Positions 11,526 through 24,045 are shown, numbered from the stretch's first letter. The stretch is DNA of 64,000 nucleotides from Vandiemenella viatica (GCA_031002005.1 JARYHS010011408.1:224357473-224421472); one strand, 5' to 3'. Numbers and translations: made by a program. Notes: a model not told the origin generated them from the letters alone.

Positions 11526-13328
11526 GAGAAATACTGTTGGAGGCAAGTCAGAATCGGAGACAGACTTATAATTATGTTTAAGGTATCATTACCAATTACA
11601 GATGATATTCACATATCATCGAAAATGGAAAACAGAGCCTCAAATAAATGGTTTTGATGGTGAGTGGATTTCAAGCTTCTACACGTTTCGTATATGAGGT
11701 CCTGTTTCAGCTCTCGCTTAAAAGGGACTGTTAACGTTACTGTCGATGGAATGGAACAGTAGTTGACTAATACCGAATTCCCGCAAGAAAAACGAGATCT
11801 GTATAGTTAGGCTTAACATTTCATCGATAGTAGTCGCTAGGGGATTTTGATTGTTCTTGCAATCAAATAAAAATAATTTTCTTGTAATAAACTGAAGATA
11901 TACCGTCTATAAAACCCTCCAATCTTAACTGATTAAATCGACGGCAGAACACGTGTATAATTTACATAGCTCAGCCTTTGAAGTATGCTCGAGTGATGTT
12001 TGTTCCAGCTTCCACATGGAAATTCTTAATATAGAGTCGACTTTTTACCACAATAATTGTAAAGTATTCCAAAACGTAATTTCTGTAAAAATAAACGACT
12101 GAAAAGAAAAGACTCTAACTGGATTGTACTAAATTTAACACAATTTTATTTCAAAAACAGAATAGCTTAACGGCATAAACAGAATTTTTTAAAATAAGAA
12201 ATGATTATCTTATTTGGTAAGGCATCACAGCGAGCGGATAACGTAACTTTTCGCGTATTGTCAGAATTGTTTTGCCGTGACTTGATTGTTTCAACCAGGC
12301 GAAATAAAGCCAATACAAGTGACTTAAGAACGCTTATGATAATCTCTCCATGTTACTCGAGAAAACTAGCATGAAGCATTTCCCACGATAATCGACAGTA
12401 AGGTAAATTGGAATGGTAGTTAGTTAGGGAGAGGCGACGTGAATTTGGTAACGTGCCATTACGAAATACGCGCAAATAAATCCTCGTTTACCAAATATAA
12501 ATCGTATTGGACAAGATAAATGAAGAACACTGGCCTCTAATAGCTTTCTGTAATCTACTGTTTTATTCTCTAGAACAAGAAAGCGAGCAGTTATTAGTGA
12601 CGCACTAACGGCACAGCCAAACAAGTGAATGGGCAATTAATATAAACAGAAGAGGCCAATTCTTTTTTCTGACCTTCAGGAATCCCATTTGCACAAGTTT
12701 TAAAAATGAGTTATGTAAATATCTTCAGGATTAAAGCGATTTTTATGATTTTTCTCTACACCTGATCTTTCTAGTTTCACGGCAAAATGTACAAGCATTA
12801 AAAGTAATGAAAGCATTTATTTTTAGGAAATATTTTAAAGCAATCAAGACTTTTAGTGTACATTTCCAATAATACAATTTTTTAAAAATATTTTATATCT
12901 CTTCTTCATACTCAAAATAATAGTAATTGCTTTATATTTAAAAATATTACGTATTTTTTTAATTAAATATTACACTTTTTAAGTGGAAAGATAAGATGGT
13001 TATAGTGAGAAAGAAACAAGAATATACTATATATCTCTTAGCATTTCTGATTCAATGCATCCCTAACGTTCCTTAAATTCTTACTATTGAATCTTTATAA
13101 TAAGCTTGGATTTACCTTACATAATTTTTATTATTATTGGCATTCGGTACCGACACCGTACAGTCAGAAGAGGGTTGACATAATTATGTTACAGTATAAT
13201 ATTATTTCTTTGATTAATTGCAAGGGGGAATCAGTTATCGTCGAGTTATGTATTTAAGCAGTAAATACGTATGGCACTGTTGGCCAGAACACCCATAAAG
13301 CAATGCACGGGCCCATATGTAATAGACT
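11526..13328. other. Long AT-rich stretch without a recognised feature
   Basis: Very AT-rich, especially 12770-13150. No reading frame above about 70 codons and no repeat family that I can name. Confidence 0.45.
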
Positions 13329-13329
13329 C

Positions 13330-13588
13330 TCAACTGGCCACGAAATGGCCACTTACGTCGTAAATCCCTGACCCAGTAATCCTAACTACCTATTTTACCA
13401 TGAATTCGAACCACGAAAGCATCCAAGCATATTTCACATTCGTAAAGCAAAATTTGCCGGAAGCTAAGACTAGTTTATGAGTTTTTTAAGTTTCCCATCC
13501 TATAGCGAGATTTGAACCGGGGACACTCCGATTTCCCTTCGGGCACGTTAAGTACTGAGTCACAATATCTAACCATGTAATTAAAGAT
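13330..13588 (-). mobile_element. SINE-B copy, old and diverged
   Basis: The tRNA-like part is visible at about 13505-13588 (gatttgaaccggggacact on plus), and body blocks such as atgaattcgaaccacgaaagc near 13402 match the 5166 and 29031 copies in order. It has many substitutions and no visible TSD. Confidence 0.62.
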
Positions 13589-13789
13589 TACGACACCATT
13601 ACTTTGATAATTAACTGCACCCTGACCTGCTTGTACAGTTCGCTGTTTGTTGACGTTGAGCCACGTTTTACGCTCCGAGGTTAACCAGAAGACCATTAAG
13701 TTTTGAACATAAAACAGCCAGCAAACTCGACCATCGGACAAGTCGTAATTTACAACGCTATCTAAAATGTTATCTTATGTCATTGCTAG

Positions 13790-15470
13790 CACAGTACCCG
13801 GCGTTGCCCAGTCTAATCGGGATTGATTTACCCGTAGACTATTTTTATATTTACCAGTGTGAAACATGTGTACCAAGTTTAATTAATTTGGCACCAGCCA
13901 TATCCAAAAGTAAACTAAACATCGATAAACCCGAACAATTCCCATAACGGGGTGAATTGGATGCTATGATACTTAGTGTCAGTTTTCATTTTGGTCCAGG
14001 CTAAATTTCAACCAAATCACAATATGGGTTAAAGTTGCTGCTAGAAAATCAAAACACGTACCAGTCTAATAGATACCACATACATAAATCTGTATCTGTT
14101 TGTTCCGCAATCACGCAGAAAATACAGATTTTTAATGGGTCTTCGGGTCCAAGTTAAAATCTGACGTACATGTTAAGACATTAGGACACATAAAGAACAA
14201 TAGAAATTAGAAGGGGTGTGGGTAAAGGGTCAAAGGGGTTGGGCTTTTGTAAACCAAATGTAGACAGTATTCTTCTGTTTGATTTAGAGCATACATGTGC
14301 AAGGTTCCATTTATATCGCATTGTAACTATTTGTATAAAGAACATTGGATAAAATTAAGGGGTAGTAAGGTGAGAGAATAGTTTGGTTTTTGGAAAACTA
14401 ATGAGGACAGTATTTTTCTTTTTGTTTTAAAATCTATGTTTGATAAGTTTCTTCAAAATCGGATAGAAACTGTAGCTTTGTATAAAGAACAGGACAAAAA
14501 TTAGGGGGGTGGAAAGGGGGAGAGGGGTTAGGTTTCAGTAAACAAAATATAGACAGTATTTTTTATTTGTTTTAAAGTTTACTTGTGTAAACTTCCTCCA
14601 AAATTGCATAGAAACTGTAGCTTTTATGTAAAGAACATTGACTACAATTAATGGGGTGAAAAGAGGAATAGAGACTGTGTTTTTGTAAAACTAACGTGGA
14701 CCGTATTTTAAAGCATATGTGTGCAAAGTTCTATCGAAATCGAATACAAAATGTGGGTTTGTTTAAAAATTAATGGGTTTAAATAGGGCTAGGGGGTTGA
14801 TTTTGGATTTTTTTCGGTTAGAAACCTTCTCCATGATAAAATACATACATGTGCTAACTTTCAGGGAAACCGGTCGAACGTTGTCGACTGTAGCTTTGAA
14901 TAAAGAACACTGACAAAAATTGAGAGGGTGGAAAGGGAGGGAGGGGTTTCGTTTTTGCAAACCATAAGTTGACAGTATTTTTCTCTTTATTTTGAAGTAT
15001 ACGTGTGCAAATTTCCATCAAAATTGGATAAAAACTGTGGGTTTGTATAAAATTTAAGTGGTGCAAAGGGGGCGATGGGGTGGTTTTGGATTCTTTTTAG
15101 TCACAAACCTTCTCTTTGAAAAAATACATATTTGTGCCAACATTCATGGTGATCGGTGAAATGGTGTCGACTGTAGCTTGATATAAAGAACATTGGCAAA
15201 AAATGAGGGGGTAGAAAGGGCGAGAGAGGTTGGGCTTTTGCAAATCAAATTTTACAGTATTTTTTATTTATTTTTAAGTAAATGTGTACAAAGTTCCCTT
15301 CGAAATCGGCTAATAATTGTAATTTTGTACAAAAATTAAGAGTTGTAAAAGGGAAGAGGGAGTGGTTGTTGGGGTATTTTCTCCATGAAAAAATACATGT
15401 ATGCCAACTTTCATGGTGATTGGTGAAACGGTGTCGACATCTATTAATCTCGGATATACCAACATCCAAT
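13790..15470 (-). mobile_element. Possible non-autonomous Helitron-like element carrying a tandem array
   Basis: The left boundary ctagcacagtacccggcg at 13795 resembles the CTAG-anchored terminus of the Helitron at 36565 (ctagctgacccgg). Read on the minus strand it would be a CTAG 3' end. The interior is non-coding and contains the tandem array at 14192-15440. The right boundary is not resolved (somewhere near 15440-15480). Assignment rests on one terminus and the known habit of Helitron-related non-autonomous elements to contain minisatellites; it is an inference. Confidence 0.35.
14192..15440. repeat. Tandem array of nine alternating ~146-bp and ~138-bp units
   Basis: Unit starts, taken at the taaagaaca motif or its equivalent, fall at 14192, 14337, 14484, 14630, about 14764, 14902, about 15048, 15185 and about 15330. 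Two unit types are seen. Type A (~146 bp) has gacagtatttttc after a G-rich block. Type B (~138 bp) has a ccttctccatgaaaaaatac block and the phrase ggtgtcgact. Their order is A A A A B A B A B, so the last part repeats as A-B dimers. Short frames within it are not genes. Confidence 0.85.
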
Positions 15471-15659
15471 TTTATATACAAAATAAACGTCAATAGTTCT
15501 TTCACGAAACTTGTTACTCTACAAGTCTTCCATTGCCAGAGATACTATTTTCTTTTCAATCAAGATTCTCATTTCTATTTAACAGCAATTATTCCTTAAC
15601 ATTTGTTTACTAATACCTAAGCGTCAAATGATAAAAGAACAGATTTAAGAAAATTAAAG

Positions 15660-16190
15660 ATGCGAACTGAAGATATTGAGAGAAAAGAAAAATCCTTCCA
15701 TTCATACACTCGTCAAATCAGGTCATAACCTTCATCATCGACTTGATGAATCTGTCTGGAATAAAAGTTTCTGCTGCATATTATGAGCTATCATTCCTCT
15801 TCTTCCAATACTGTCCAATTCACTCTTCTATTTTGCACAATTTCTCGTTATTTCTTCATTCATCCTAACTTGATGATTCTAAGGGCGTCTTTTTCGAATT
15901 TCAGATAAAACATTTTCCTTCGCACTCTTCCTAATCTATTCTGTGCATCACTTGTTCATTTCTCAACTTATTCTCTCTATGCGCTACTGACTGGACCGCA
16001 TCTTATTCAGTCTAACCACATTCCACTGAAATTGTATTTCAATTTTCCGGAGCCTAATAATACCCCTTTGATTTATTGTCAATTTTTCGGTATCATACGT
16101 TAATAGAAGTACAGAGCAAGTTCTCTAAATAATTCCTTTGCACTTCTGAGCTACTTTCTTCAATTTAAGAAAGACTTGGAAACACTGCAA
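15660..16190 (-). pseudogene. Possible LINE reverse-transcriptase C-terminal relic
   Basis: The minus-strand translation around 16020-16130 has the order and spacing of the post-catalytic part of a non-LTR ORF2, but it is broken by frameshifts and stops. The plus strand shows the usual complement signature (cattccactgaaattgtat). Weak evidence; no motif with catalytic residues is preserved. Confidence 0.28.
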
Positions 16191-16194
16191 GCCC

Positions 16195-17760
16195 TTTTTT
16201 TTTTTTTTTTTTTTTTACTTTAAGTACTCACACCTGTTCTGATTTTTTTCCAAATATGTTTCCTGTGAGAGTGAAACCATTTGCTTTGATAAACTAAAAG
16301 CTGATAACAAACAGAATGTCTACAATATTGTGACATATCCGCACTGGTCTTTAAGCACTTCATTTCGTAGTGGTAGCAGTTACTTTACCTTCTGAGTACC
16401 TGCTACCACACTGTACGACAAAATATCGTTAATAATTCAGAAGTTAAATACGTACTGTTCTCAGTCATGTTGACTGTTAGCTTTGCCTGACTACATCGAT
16501 AAGTATTTTGTTCATTTATTTTCGGCTCATGAACATGAAAGTCGGTATTTCAAATTGCATTTCTCTAAAAAACTAAAGAAAAATCGTAATGATGAAATAC
16601 AATTTAGAACCGACCTATAAACTTCGACATACAGTTATATGTAAAAGTTGATTTGAAGCTGGTAAATATGAGGTTCCTAAAATAATGTGTATTAGTACCT
16701 AATCAATCACGTTAAGAAACAATCAGCAGTGATCAACCACTTTATTCCGTCATTAAAAACTATTTTAACCTTATAAAAAACATTTATAAGACAAACTTAT
16801 TGCTACTACTCGATCGAAACATGCCATGCGTCATCTGAGTTATTAAGAAATGGCCTCTTAAATAAGAGCCTAATTGAATAATGTAAAAACCGGTTGAACA
16901 ACCGATTACTATGCAACGAAATTTCGTTTATTCCAGAAACAAGTATTCTTAAAAATAGTCTCAGTGGCTTCAGAGTATACCAGTATTAAAATGTACAAAT
17001 TCTTTTATTAATACATGCCTGGAATGCAGTCGAACCGTGATAGTTTGGAAAGTATAAAAATCTATTCTTATCCAATAAACAATTTCTTTGAAAAGCGGTT
17101 AAGTGCGCCGGGAGAGCACAGCAACTGTTGTCGGAACGGAGACAGCCTGCATTATTTCCGAGAAGCTCGACGCAGGGGTGTGTGGCATATCAGGTAAGTT
17201 CCCAGGCGGCGGCTATCGCCTTATTAGTCGAGCTGACACCGCCTGCTGATCGACCGAGTTTCACCGCACGACAACATGGCCTACTGACACGTCACTAAAA
17301 CCATTCAGATACAGAAAGTTCTTTGACCCAGTCGTATATCTCGATGCCTAATTTCCTATGTGATAGTGATAAATACATTTATATCCTGTTCATCCTAAAC
17401 TGGCGGGTCAAGGTCATGTTTTCCCTGCCCCACTCCTCAACATAGCACTCCTCAAGTAGCTTATCCTTTTGAGCAGATGTACAGTCAGGCGAGTGGCAAA
17501 TTTGACAGCGGGTACTCTTTCCCTCTTCACCTATATGGGTAGGGCAGCGGAGTGGGGCTGGAGCAGACGGGCCTTGAAGCGCCTCTGTCAAATGAACGCA
17601 CTATAACTGATGTTATATTTGTTGTAAGTTAGTAAAGAGTCATGAGCATCAAATTCTTGTGAAATTTCGGAATTGTATTTGCCTGCTATAGGCGACCTGT
17701 CTACCTGTCATAAAACTATTTAAATAGCTCTTCACTTCCTGATTATAGATTACCATTAGT
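16195..17760. other. No gene recognised; T run and one GC-rich patch
   Basis: A T run lies at about 16197-16217. The patch 17090-17290 is GC-rich. Within it a short frame from 17015 ends at a consensus-like 5' splice site (caggtaagt near 17190), but nothing else supports an exon. Confidence 0.35.
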
Positions 17761-17764
17761 ATTA

Positions 17765-17880
17765 CTGTTTTCTTGTGAAGTTACGAGTTTGATGCCCGGT
17801 ACGGCCATCTAAATTAGGGTTTTCCATCGTTTCCCGAAATCTCTCTACGCTAGGGGATTCCATAATGCCTATCCTCAGTA
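17765..17880 (+). mobile_element. SINE fragment with SINE-A-like body
   Basis: The block gagtttgatgcccggtacgg resembles a decayed box B and acceptor region. It is followed by ttagggttttccatcgtttc, which parallels the SINE-A body phrase gggttttccatggtttcccc. The head sequence differs from SINE-A, so it may belong to a sister family that shares the body. Confidence 0.45.
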
Positions 17881-18068
17881 CTAACAAAGACATCTCGGAG
17901 TAAACTCATTAAGTATTTTATATTAGAATAAGTGAGTGAAAGAGACATAGTACTTCGGACAGTGAAGAGCTAAGGTATTGTCTACAAGGGCGTCGAGGCA
18001 ACCTCACACTCCACCTCCTCCCCTGACATTTCTTCGCACCCTCCAGTTTGGGAACCTATACTCAAAAC

Positions 18069-18795
18069 CAGTGTTTTTCAACCTTTTTGAATACGTGATC
18101 CCTTCAAAAGTAAGGGGAAAAAAATTGCGATCCCGCCAGGTCTGTAATAAAACTATGTCGGTGATTTCAAAAGCTACGTATTTAATTATTTTTCTTTTTC
18201 ATTGAGACTATACCTAATGATCGAGAGACCTACTGCTGTGCTACAAGGTAATCGCGAGCACTCTGCGGGCAGTGATACATTCTTTGCGCGGTGGCGGCGC
18301 GGGAGGCGACAAGGTGGGATCAGCGGCCGCATAAGAAGAGTTTCGTTCGCTGTAATAAGTTGTCCGAGTACGCCAGCAAATACGGAGCGAGCGAGCATAA
18401 AATGGAGAAGTTTCTCAAATATCTGCACAGCACTTCACATCTGCTAAAAGTGACAGTTGCGGAAGCAAATCAAAACCTAAAAAAAAAAAAAAAAAAAAAT
18501 GTATGGCGACAGTTACATGTAATATGGTTTTACGGTCATGAATAATAAATCTCACTGTGTTATTTGTCCCAGATAGAAAATGATTTTGTTAATTTGGTCT
18601 CAAAAATACAACCAAGATTCGACAATTTATTAAAAAATAAACAGGCACAGCCTTCTCACTGAAAATGCTGTATTTTTATTGCAGTGTGAGACCTAAAACA
18701 ATTGCTGTTTACTTTTACCTGGCTTGCGACCGCGACCCCTCTAGCAAGACTTGGCGACCCCCTAAGGTTCGCGACCCACAGGTTGAAGAACACTG
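18069..18795. mobile_element. Non-autonomous hAT-type element of the CAGTGTTTTTCAACC group
   Basis: The left end CAGTGTTTTTCAACCT and the right end reverse-complemented, CAGTGTTCTTCAACCT, differ at one of 16 positions. The subterminal phrase about gcgacccacagg and gcgaccgcgaccc at the right is typical of this widespread hAT group. Flanks ctcaaaac (18061-18068) and ctctacgc (18796-18803) agree at 5 of 8, an eroded TSD. The interior has a GC-rich core (18230-18330) and a 21-base A run (18479-18499), with no transposase. Confidence 0.82.
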
Positions 18796-19288
18796 CTCTA
18801 CGCAATTGATGAAATGGTCAAAAAAAGGCGCCAGTCGAATTTCTTCTCGTTGTTAATCCCCAATCCTTTCCAGAATATAAATACTTCGACGGCCATAAAA
18901 TCCTACCGTAAAAAATAATCAATTTGTTTGCACGGCAGTTTAAAGGCTACAATTATGAAATGAGAAGAGGACCCTAGCGACAAAAGCAAAATCATTATCA
19001 ATAAGCAGAAACCATGTAAAGGAGAAACTAATAATGTTGGAAGTATTCTGGCATACTACAGGACGCATAATTTAAATGCTAAACGATCACATCATATGTA
19101 ACTGAAAGAGAAAATCAATGAGGCTTATTAAGTTTCCCAGTAGCCCAGTGGGCTATACGAAGCTAAACTTCCCATTGACCCACTGATAAAACAGACAGTA
19201 GTAAGACTGCAATACAGAAATCTGGAAAGCGACGACATGCCAGGGTTCTGTTTACCGTGTATCCCAATCTTTTTCGCTCTTCTCTTCG

Positions 19289-19437
19289 GTGATTTTGAAG
19301 GAAGCATCCCGGCATTAGCCTTGAGTGGTTTGGGGAAACCATGTAAAACCCAAATCTGGATGCCCGGACGGGGATTCGAACCCACGTCCTCCCGAATGCG
19401 AGGCCAGAGGGTTACCGCTCACCCACCACGCTCGGTC
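19289..19437 (-). mobile_element. SINE-A copy lacking its 3' end
   Basis: Minus orientation. The head is intact (box B near 19370-19382, ending gctcggt), but the tail part beyond the ttttgaaggaagcatcccgg block is missing. The 10-bp repeat cttctcttcg at 19279-19288 and 19438-19447 nevertheless brackets it. This implies that reverse transcription primed internally, or that the left repeat is coincidental. Confidence 0.8.
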
Positions 19438-19739
19438 CTTCTCTTCGTGGTTTCGTATGTGAAATGTACTTCACCTATGGTTTTCAAAGAGTTTACCAGG
19501 GAAATGAGGGAATTCGTGTTCAAAACGTTGATCAGGTACTTTCTTGAGTACTGTGGGTGTGATATGGGTGTCAAAACACACGAGCTGGAAGAGTTAAAAT
19601 GAAGAGTAGCTAAGTCTGTTTGTGAAAATTTACAGTGTAAACACGCAGTAATTGCTGTAATAAAAGAGATATACTGGAAATCACTGAAAGACAAAGGGTG
19701 AGTGGAAGATACTGCTGAGGGATGTATAAGACAGACATT

Positions 19740-19935
19740 GGCGATGACTGGGAAACAAATTAAGAGTAGTATATGGAAGTGAAGAAACGACCATGAATAT
19801 AAATTAATACTTGATTTAAGGCAAAAATTAAAGGGAAAATTTTCTTTTGTATGTAAGGGAGTCGGAGACCGAAGTAAATTATCGATGGTTATACTGAACA
19901 AATCACTTTAAACACTGAAAGAATTTACTGAATAA
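19740..19935 (+). pseudogene. LINE-X C-terminal fragment
   Basis: Plus-strand translation contains KLILDLRQKLKGKFSFVCKG and then VGDRSKLSMVILN. This aligns with KFSFVGKGVRNWNGLPIEV in the copy at 58465-58876, at the end of the same ORF2-like protein. Stops interrupt it. The 160-codon frame on the opposite strand over this region is an artefact of low stop density in the complement. Confidence 0.55.
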
Positions 19936-19942
19936 ATTACAA

Positions 19943-19965
19943 TCTCTCTCTCTCTCTCTCTCTCT
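19943..19965. repeat. CT microsatellite
   Basis: About 12 uninterrupted TC units immediately after the LINE-X fragment. It could be the decayed simple-repeat tail of that insertion or an independent microsatellite. Confidence 0.9.
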
Positions 19966-19969
19966 TTTT

Positions 19970-21280
19970 CAAGTGGATATAAAGAAAATCAGAGCAGAAT
20001 ACTAGATACAGAATATTGCAGGCTAGAAGTGTTAAGAGTAGAACAATTTACGACCAATTAATCAAAACACTTCAAGTGAGAATTCATACTTCAAGTGTTA
20101 TAATATGAACAGAAAATACACCAACCATCCTGATGAGCATGATGATCAAAATTGATACTAGTATTATGTGCTCCGATTTTAATGTAAACTCAGTTTTACA
20201 AAAATCTTTCTGATTCTAGGTGTCCAATTATTGTAGAAACGGAGCAGTTTACATGGTAAAATGATGTAACTTCACACTAATACATATTACAGAGTGATTC
20301 GTTTATTATTATGAATAACATGACAGTCAATCTGATTATTATAAATCAAACATAGTATATTAAATTATATTTTGATTGCATATCTGATCAGTACAGAATA
20401 ATTTTTACGTCAGTCTATGGAACTCACGAACGGAAAACATTTCGGAGATGGATACGTGCATCAATTAATGGCTGTTCGTATATCGGTGTGCAATTCTTAT
20501 TATTTGTTTAAATAAAAATAAAACATCAGCTAGCAAAGACTGCTAACATAAGTCGATCGGTTAGTTTTTTTATTTGTTATTTTCTTGGCCTTGATAGCAT
20601 CACATACCATTCTCTTTCACAATAGACCATCCATTAATATCCAGTGGCAGGCCAAAGTAGCAATCCTCTCAGTTCTTGTGAAAGTGTTCACCGTCTGTCA
20701 TCGTTTTAGATGGATAGTACATGCCTGCCGTGTGAGTGATGATCAAGCTTCTTTACAAAATTCTTAATTGAAAACTGTACTCCGACACGAGATCTCAATT
20801 TGTCTCTTCGTTGTGTTATGGAGACCAGCCTAAACAAACCAACAAGGTGACGGATATAAACTGGCACACCTAGAGGACATTTGTCGAAGATTGCTATACT
20901 CTGGCGCGCTTCATATCCGCTTCTGTCAATCTGTTTGAACAATAACGGTCCAGGAATGAATAGGCTAAGCGACAGACACTCAGCTTATCAAACCCTACTG
21001 CGTCAACGTCCCTTCATCCAGTAGAACCAGTGTGGACGCGTTTTCATGCAAGGATCATCCCAGATACATTCGTAAGTATCACTGTTTGTAAAAAGAATAG
21101 TCAGTGGGGGAAAATGATTTTAAACGATTTATTTAACTATTGAAAAGTGTACAGAATTTAACAAACGTTTAGGAAAGCAAGTTCTTTGAAATATGGACAA
21201 AGTTTACACAAAATAAAATACACAATGATCAGCTCAGAATGCCTGCTATTCAGTAAGAAAATTGAGACTGTGGAGTTAGA
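19970..21280. other. No gene recognised
   Basis: AT-rich; short frames only. I see no domain or repeat boundary. Confidence 0.45.
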
Positions 21281-21284
21281 TAAA

Positions 21285-21780
21285 AAAGAAAGAAAACCCT
21301 AAGAAAATTTTAGGATCTGTAATGAGAAAAGACGGCACTTGGTGGAAGAGGAAAGATGAAGATCTATATAGGTAAGCAGAGAAAATTACAGACACAACGC
21401 ACAGGAGAATGATAAAATTTTATGGACACCTTATGAGAATCACTGAAAGTAGGTTGACAAAAAGAATTTTCAACTACAACACTAAATTAGAGGTGAAAAC
21501 AAAATGTGATGAGGAGACGAGAAGAGATATGGAAAAAGTTGGAATCCATCCAGATGAGATAAAGAATCGAACAGTATTTCAAATTAAAATTAATAAAATC
21601 AAGGGGTTTCAGGGACAATGTACGAAGGCCAAGATCACTTGGCTTGAAGAAAGGAGGAGGAATCTCGGCTAAAGAGTGAAAAAATTCTAGGAGGAGAAGA
21701 AAAGGCGAACCAGTAAACCAAATGGTTCCCGTGGTCCACTGTAGGCCAAAATCGAAAGAAGAAGATAATACACACTGACA
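21285..21780 (+). pseudogene. LINE ORF2 C-terminal relic with 3' tail
   Basis: The translation runs KILGSVMRKDGTWWKRKDED, then RRMIKFYGHLMRI, then WLEERRRNLG. This is the familiar order after the reverse transcriptase in many insect LINEs (a LRW/KFYGH.xRM block). A non-coding tail with tggtcc, gtaggcc and gaagaagataata follows, the usual simple-repeat end. A stop near 21376 breaks the frame. The catalytic domain is absent, so this is a 5'-truncated insertion. Confidence 0.66.
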
Positions 21781-21927
21781 GCCTATACAAAAATCAACAC
21801 GAAATATGCACAAATATTGAAGACAAAAACAGAATATATCTGGAACTGCTTTTTCATCGTTAAATTTTTTAACCAGCCCACAGCTAAGGAAACTACTCCT
21901 TAAATCGATAGAAGTTCCCTGATATGC

Positions 21928-21929
<2 letters not shown>

Positions 21930-21991
<62 letters not shown>
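21930..21991. repeat. 62-base T homopolymer
   Basis: An uninterrupted run of T. It could be the poly(A) tail of a minus-strand retrocopy lying to the right (21992-22200). I see no AATAAA in the 40 bases before it on that strand and no recognisable parent gene. Length in an assembly may be inexact. Confidence 0.9.
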
Positions 21992-21993
<2 letters not shown>

Positions 21994-22243
21994 GACATGC
22001 GTAGATTTGCAGCTGATTCACAAATGTCGGTTGTTGAGTTTTAAAATCTCCACCTCTACTTGTGCGAATAAAGACTGAGGGATCACCATTCTTGGCAGAT
22101 TAAATCCAAGATCTCTTTTTGTTGGTTCAGTAATGGTAGAGCCATTTACCGGAGGAGTAATACTCCGCCATAACAGTAAACTATTAACAAACAAACAAAG
22201 GTAGTAGAGCAGTATTCAATCAATGACAGGTTTTCTTTAAAGA

Positions 22244-22560
22244 AATAATTTAATTGCGATAGATCACAATTACCCGGTGGCAATTTCCTACTCACCTACT
22301 TTCGCATTAACAGATTTTATCAAAAATTCTTTCACAGTTTAGGGTAAATTATTCAGCATTTCCATCAGTAATTTGTTACATAGACTGAGTCAAAAAAAAA
22401 AACTTACGCCTGAAATCAAGTGTAGCTTGTGCCCAATGTCATCTCTTCCTTTGCATGCACTTCCTAATTCTTTTGCCAATACTCAATCAGGCCTCGTCGC
22501 CAGTGTAAGCCTTATACACCCCCAACCGTCTCTACTTCCAATGCTTCCCAACTCAGCTCC
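22244..22560 (-). mobile_element. LINE-X 3' end fragment
   Basis: The plus strand starts with aatttaattgcgat and the phrase ggtggcaatttccta, the complement of the LINE-X 3' UTR seen at 58830-58860. It then gives, on minus, a degenerate version of the LINE-X C-terminal peptide. Older and shorter than the copy at 35271-35740. Confidence 0.6.
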
Positions 22561-22564
22561 TTTA

Positions 22565-23377
22565 TCATATTTTTTTTTGGGGGGGGGGGGGACTCGGGCT
22601 GTCAAACACCTAATCTTCTTAATCATATTCTTATTCTGTTTTTATTTCACCAACTAACGACTGTTCTAAGCCAATGACATTAGCCAAAAGAAATCTTAAC
22701 GTTATTAGATAAAATTAATGTATTTTGTTATTAAAGATTATTAAATATGACTAATTATAAAACATTTTTTAAAAAGATTAGCGAATTTAAAGGTTTAATT
22801 TCCGTAAGTTTTTGCTGGGAAATCTTTCAGAATATCAGAGAAGTGGGCATTTGAAAGATGTTACATTCAGTAGTCATAACGGCAAGGGAGTTCAGTAGTT
22901 TTTGAGTCACTGAAGATCGATGGCAAATTTAACACTCCAAAGGTTCTCCCAATATGAGCGTTTCTAATCAACATTGCCAAAAACCATTTAAGCGGAATCC
23001 ATACGCAGCTGCCTATACTGCTTATTGCTTTATCTGGCCATGAACTAATCGGTGCTTTCATGTTTCACTTAGGCATGGATAGCGTCTCTCGCGCTACCGT
23101 GAACGACTACTTATTAAACAAGGCACAAACATTTTATTTGCTTTACTTTTCGCTGATCTGCGACGATTAGTTTGACGTTCTGACAGCGGCTCACTATTTA
23201 AAAATTGTTGGTGCTCATCAGTATTTCGTCAGCACTTCCCAAATAATCAGCCCGTTGCTGCACCACTTTGGTCTTTGGCGCTTGACACTAAGTTAGCTGT
23301 TTCAGTCTCCGTGGTGAAAGAAATGTTCATCATTCGGTACTTGGTCAGCTGGGTAGAAGATGTGGTTGTTCACATTC
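22565..23377. other. No gene recognised
   Basis: Begins with a G run (22578-22591). A 64-codon minus frame at 22867-23061 has no similarity I recognise. A CAAT-like and AT-rich background otherwise. Confidence 0.4.
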
Positions 23378-23614
23378 CTTATCATTAGAGACCGGATTAT
23401 ATGCATTTGCATGTTTGCATATTAAGCCCATTTTCAGCGGTTATTGAATATTTCACCTATGCATATTTTCGTTATATTTAAAATATTTTTCGGTAGTGTA
23501 CCTAGTTAATAAATAAAATCTTACGTTGTAGGCAACAAAACCTACCAGCAGCTCTGCTCTTAGTCTAGGACCACTTGCTGAAGAACTACGACCGACATTT
23601 AGGAATGTAAGTAA

Positions 23615-23971
23615 GGGATCGTCCATAAACCACGTAGCTCCATTTTGGCCTCCTGTGAACCCCCCTCCCACCACGTAACCCTACGTGGCTTTTGCCTCTC
23701 CCCCCCCCCCCACTCACGTAGCGCGTAGCTTTTTTCCCTTTTGATTCCAGAAGACATTTTGTACTGTTTTCTCTTGTCAGACTATCTTAAATTACTTACG
23801 GAGATAATTAACTGAGGGAAATAAATATTCGCATGCTGTTGTGAGTTCTGTTCCTCATTTTAACTGTAAAAAATGTTATTAAAGGAAAGCTACGTGGCCT
23901 GGCTCGGGTAGCCTTCCAGCCAACCCCTCCCCCCCTCTCTGTACCGAGCTACGTAGTTTGTGTACGCTCCC
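23615..23971. mobile_element. Nested terminal-inverted-repeat element with TAA duplication
   Basis: The left end GGGATCGTCCATAAACCACG and the reverse complement of the right end GGGAGCGTACACAAACTACG continue as TAGCTC on both sides. Direct TAA trinucleotides lie at 23612-23614 and 23972-23974, which would fit a TWA target duplication (PIF/Harbinger-like); a longer TSD is not visible. The interior has C-rich runs and no coding. It interrupts the hAT relic and is therefore the younger of the two. A related fragment lies at 52931-53050. Confidence 0.82.
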
Positions 23972-24045
23972 TAAATTGATTTCATCAACAAAGAAAGTGT
24001 TTATTAAGGCACGTTCTCGTAAAAACGCAAAAAAAAAAAAAAAAA

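Noticed and set aside
17015..17203. Host exon ending in a consensus 5' splice site
   Set aside because: A single splice-like site and a short frame without motif or partner exon are not enough; recorded only as part of a gene-free stretch.
19419..19901. 160-codon minus-strand reading frame as a gene
   Set aside because: It overlaps a SINE-A end and the complement of a LINE-X fragment whose plus-strand translation matches other copies. The minus frame has no motif.
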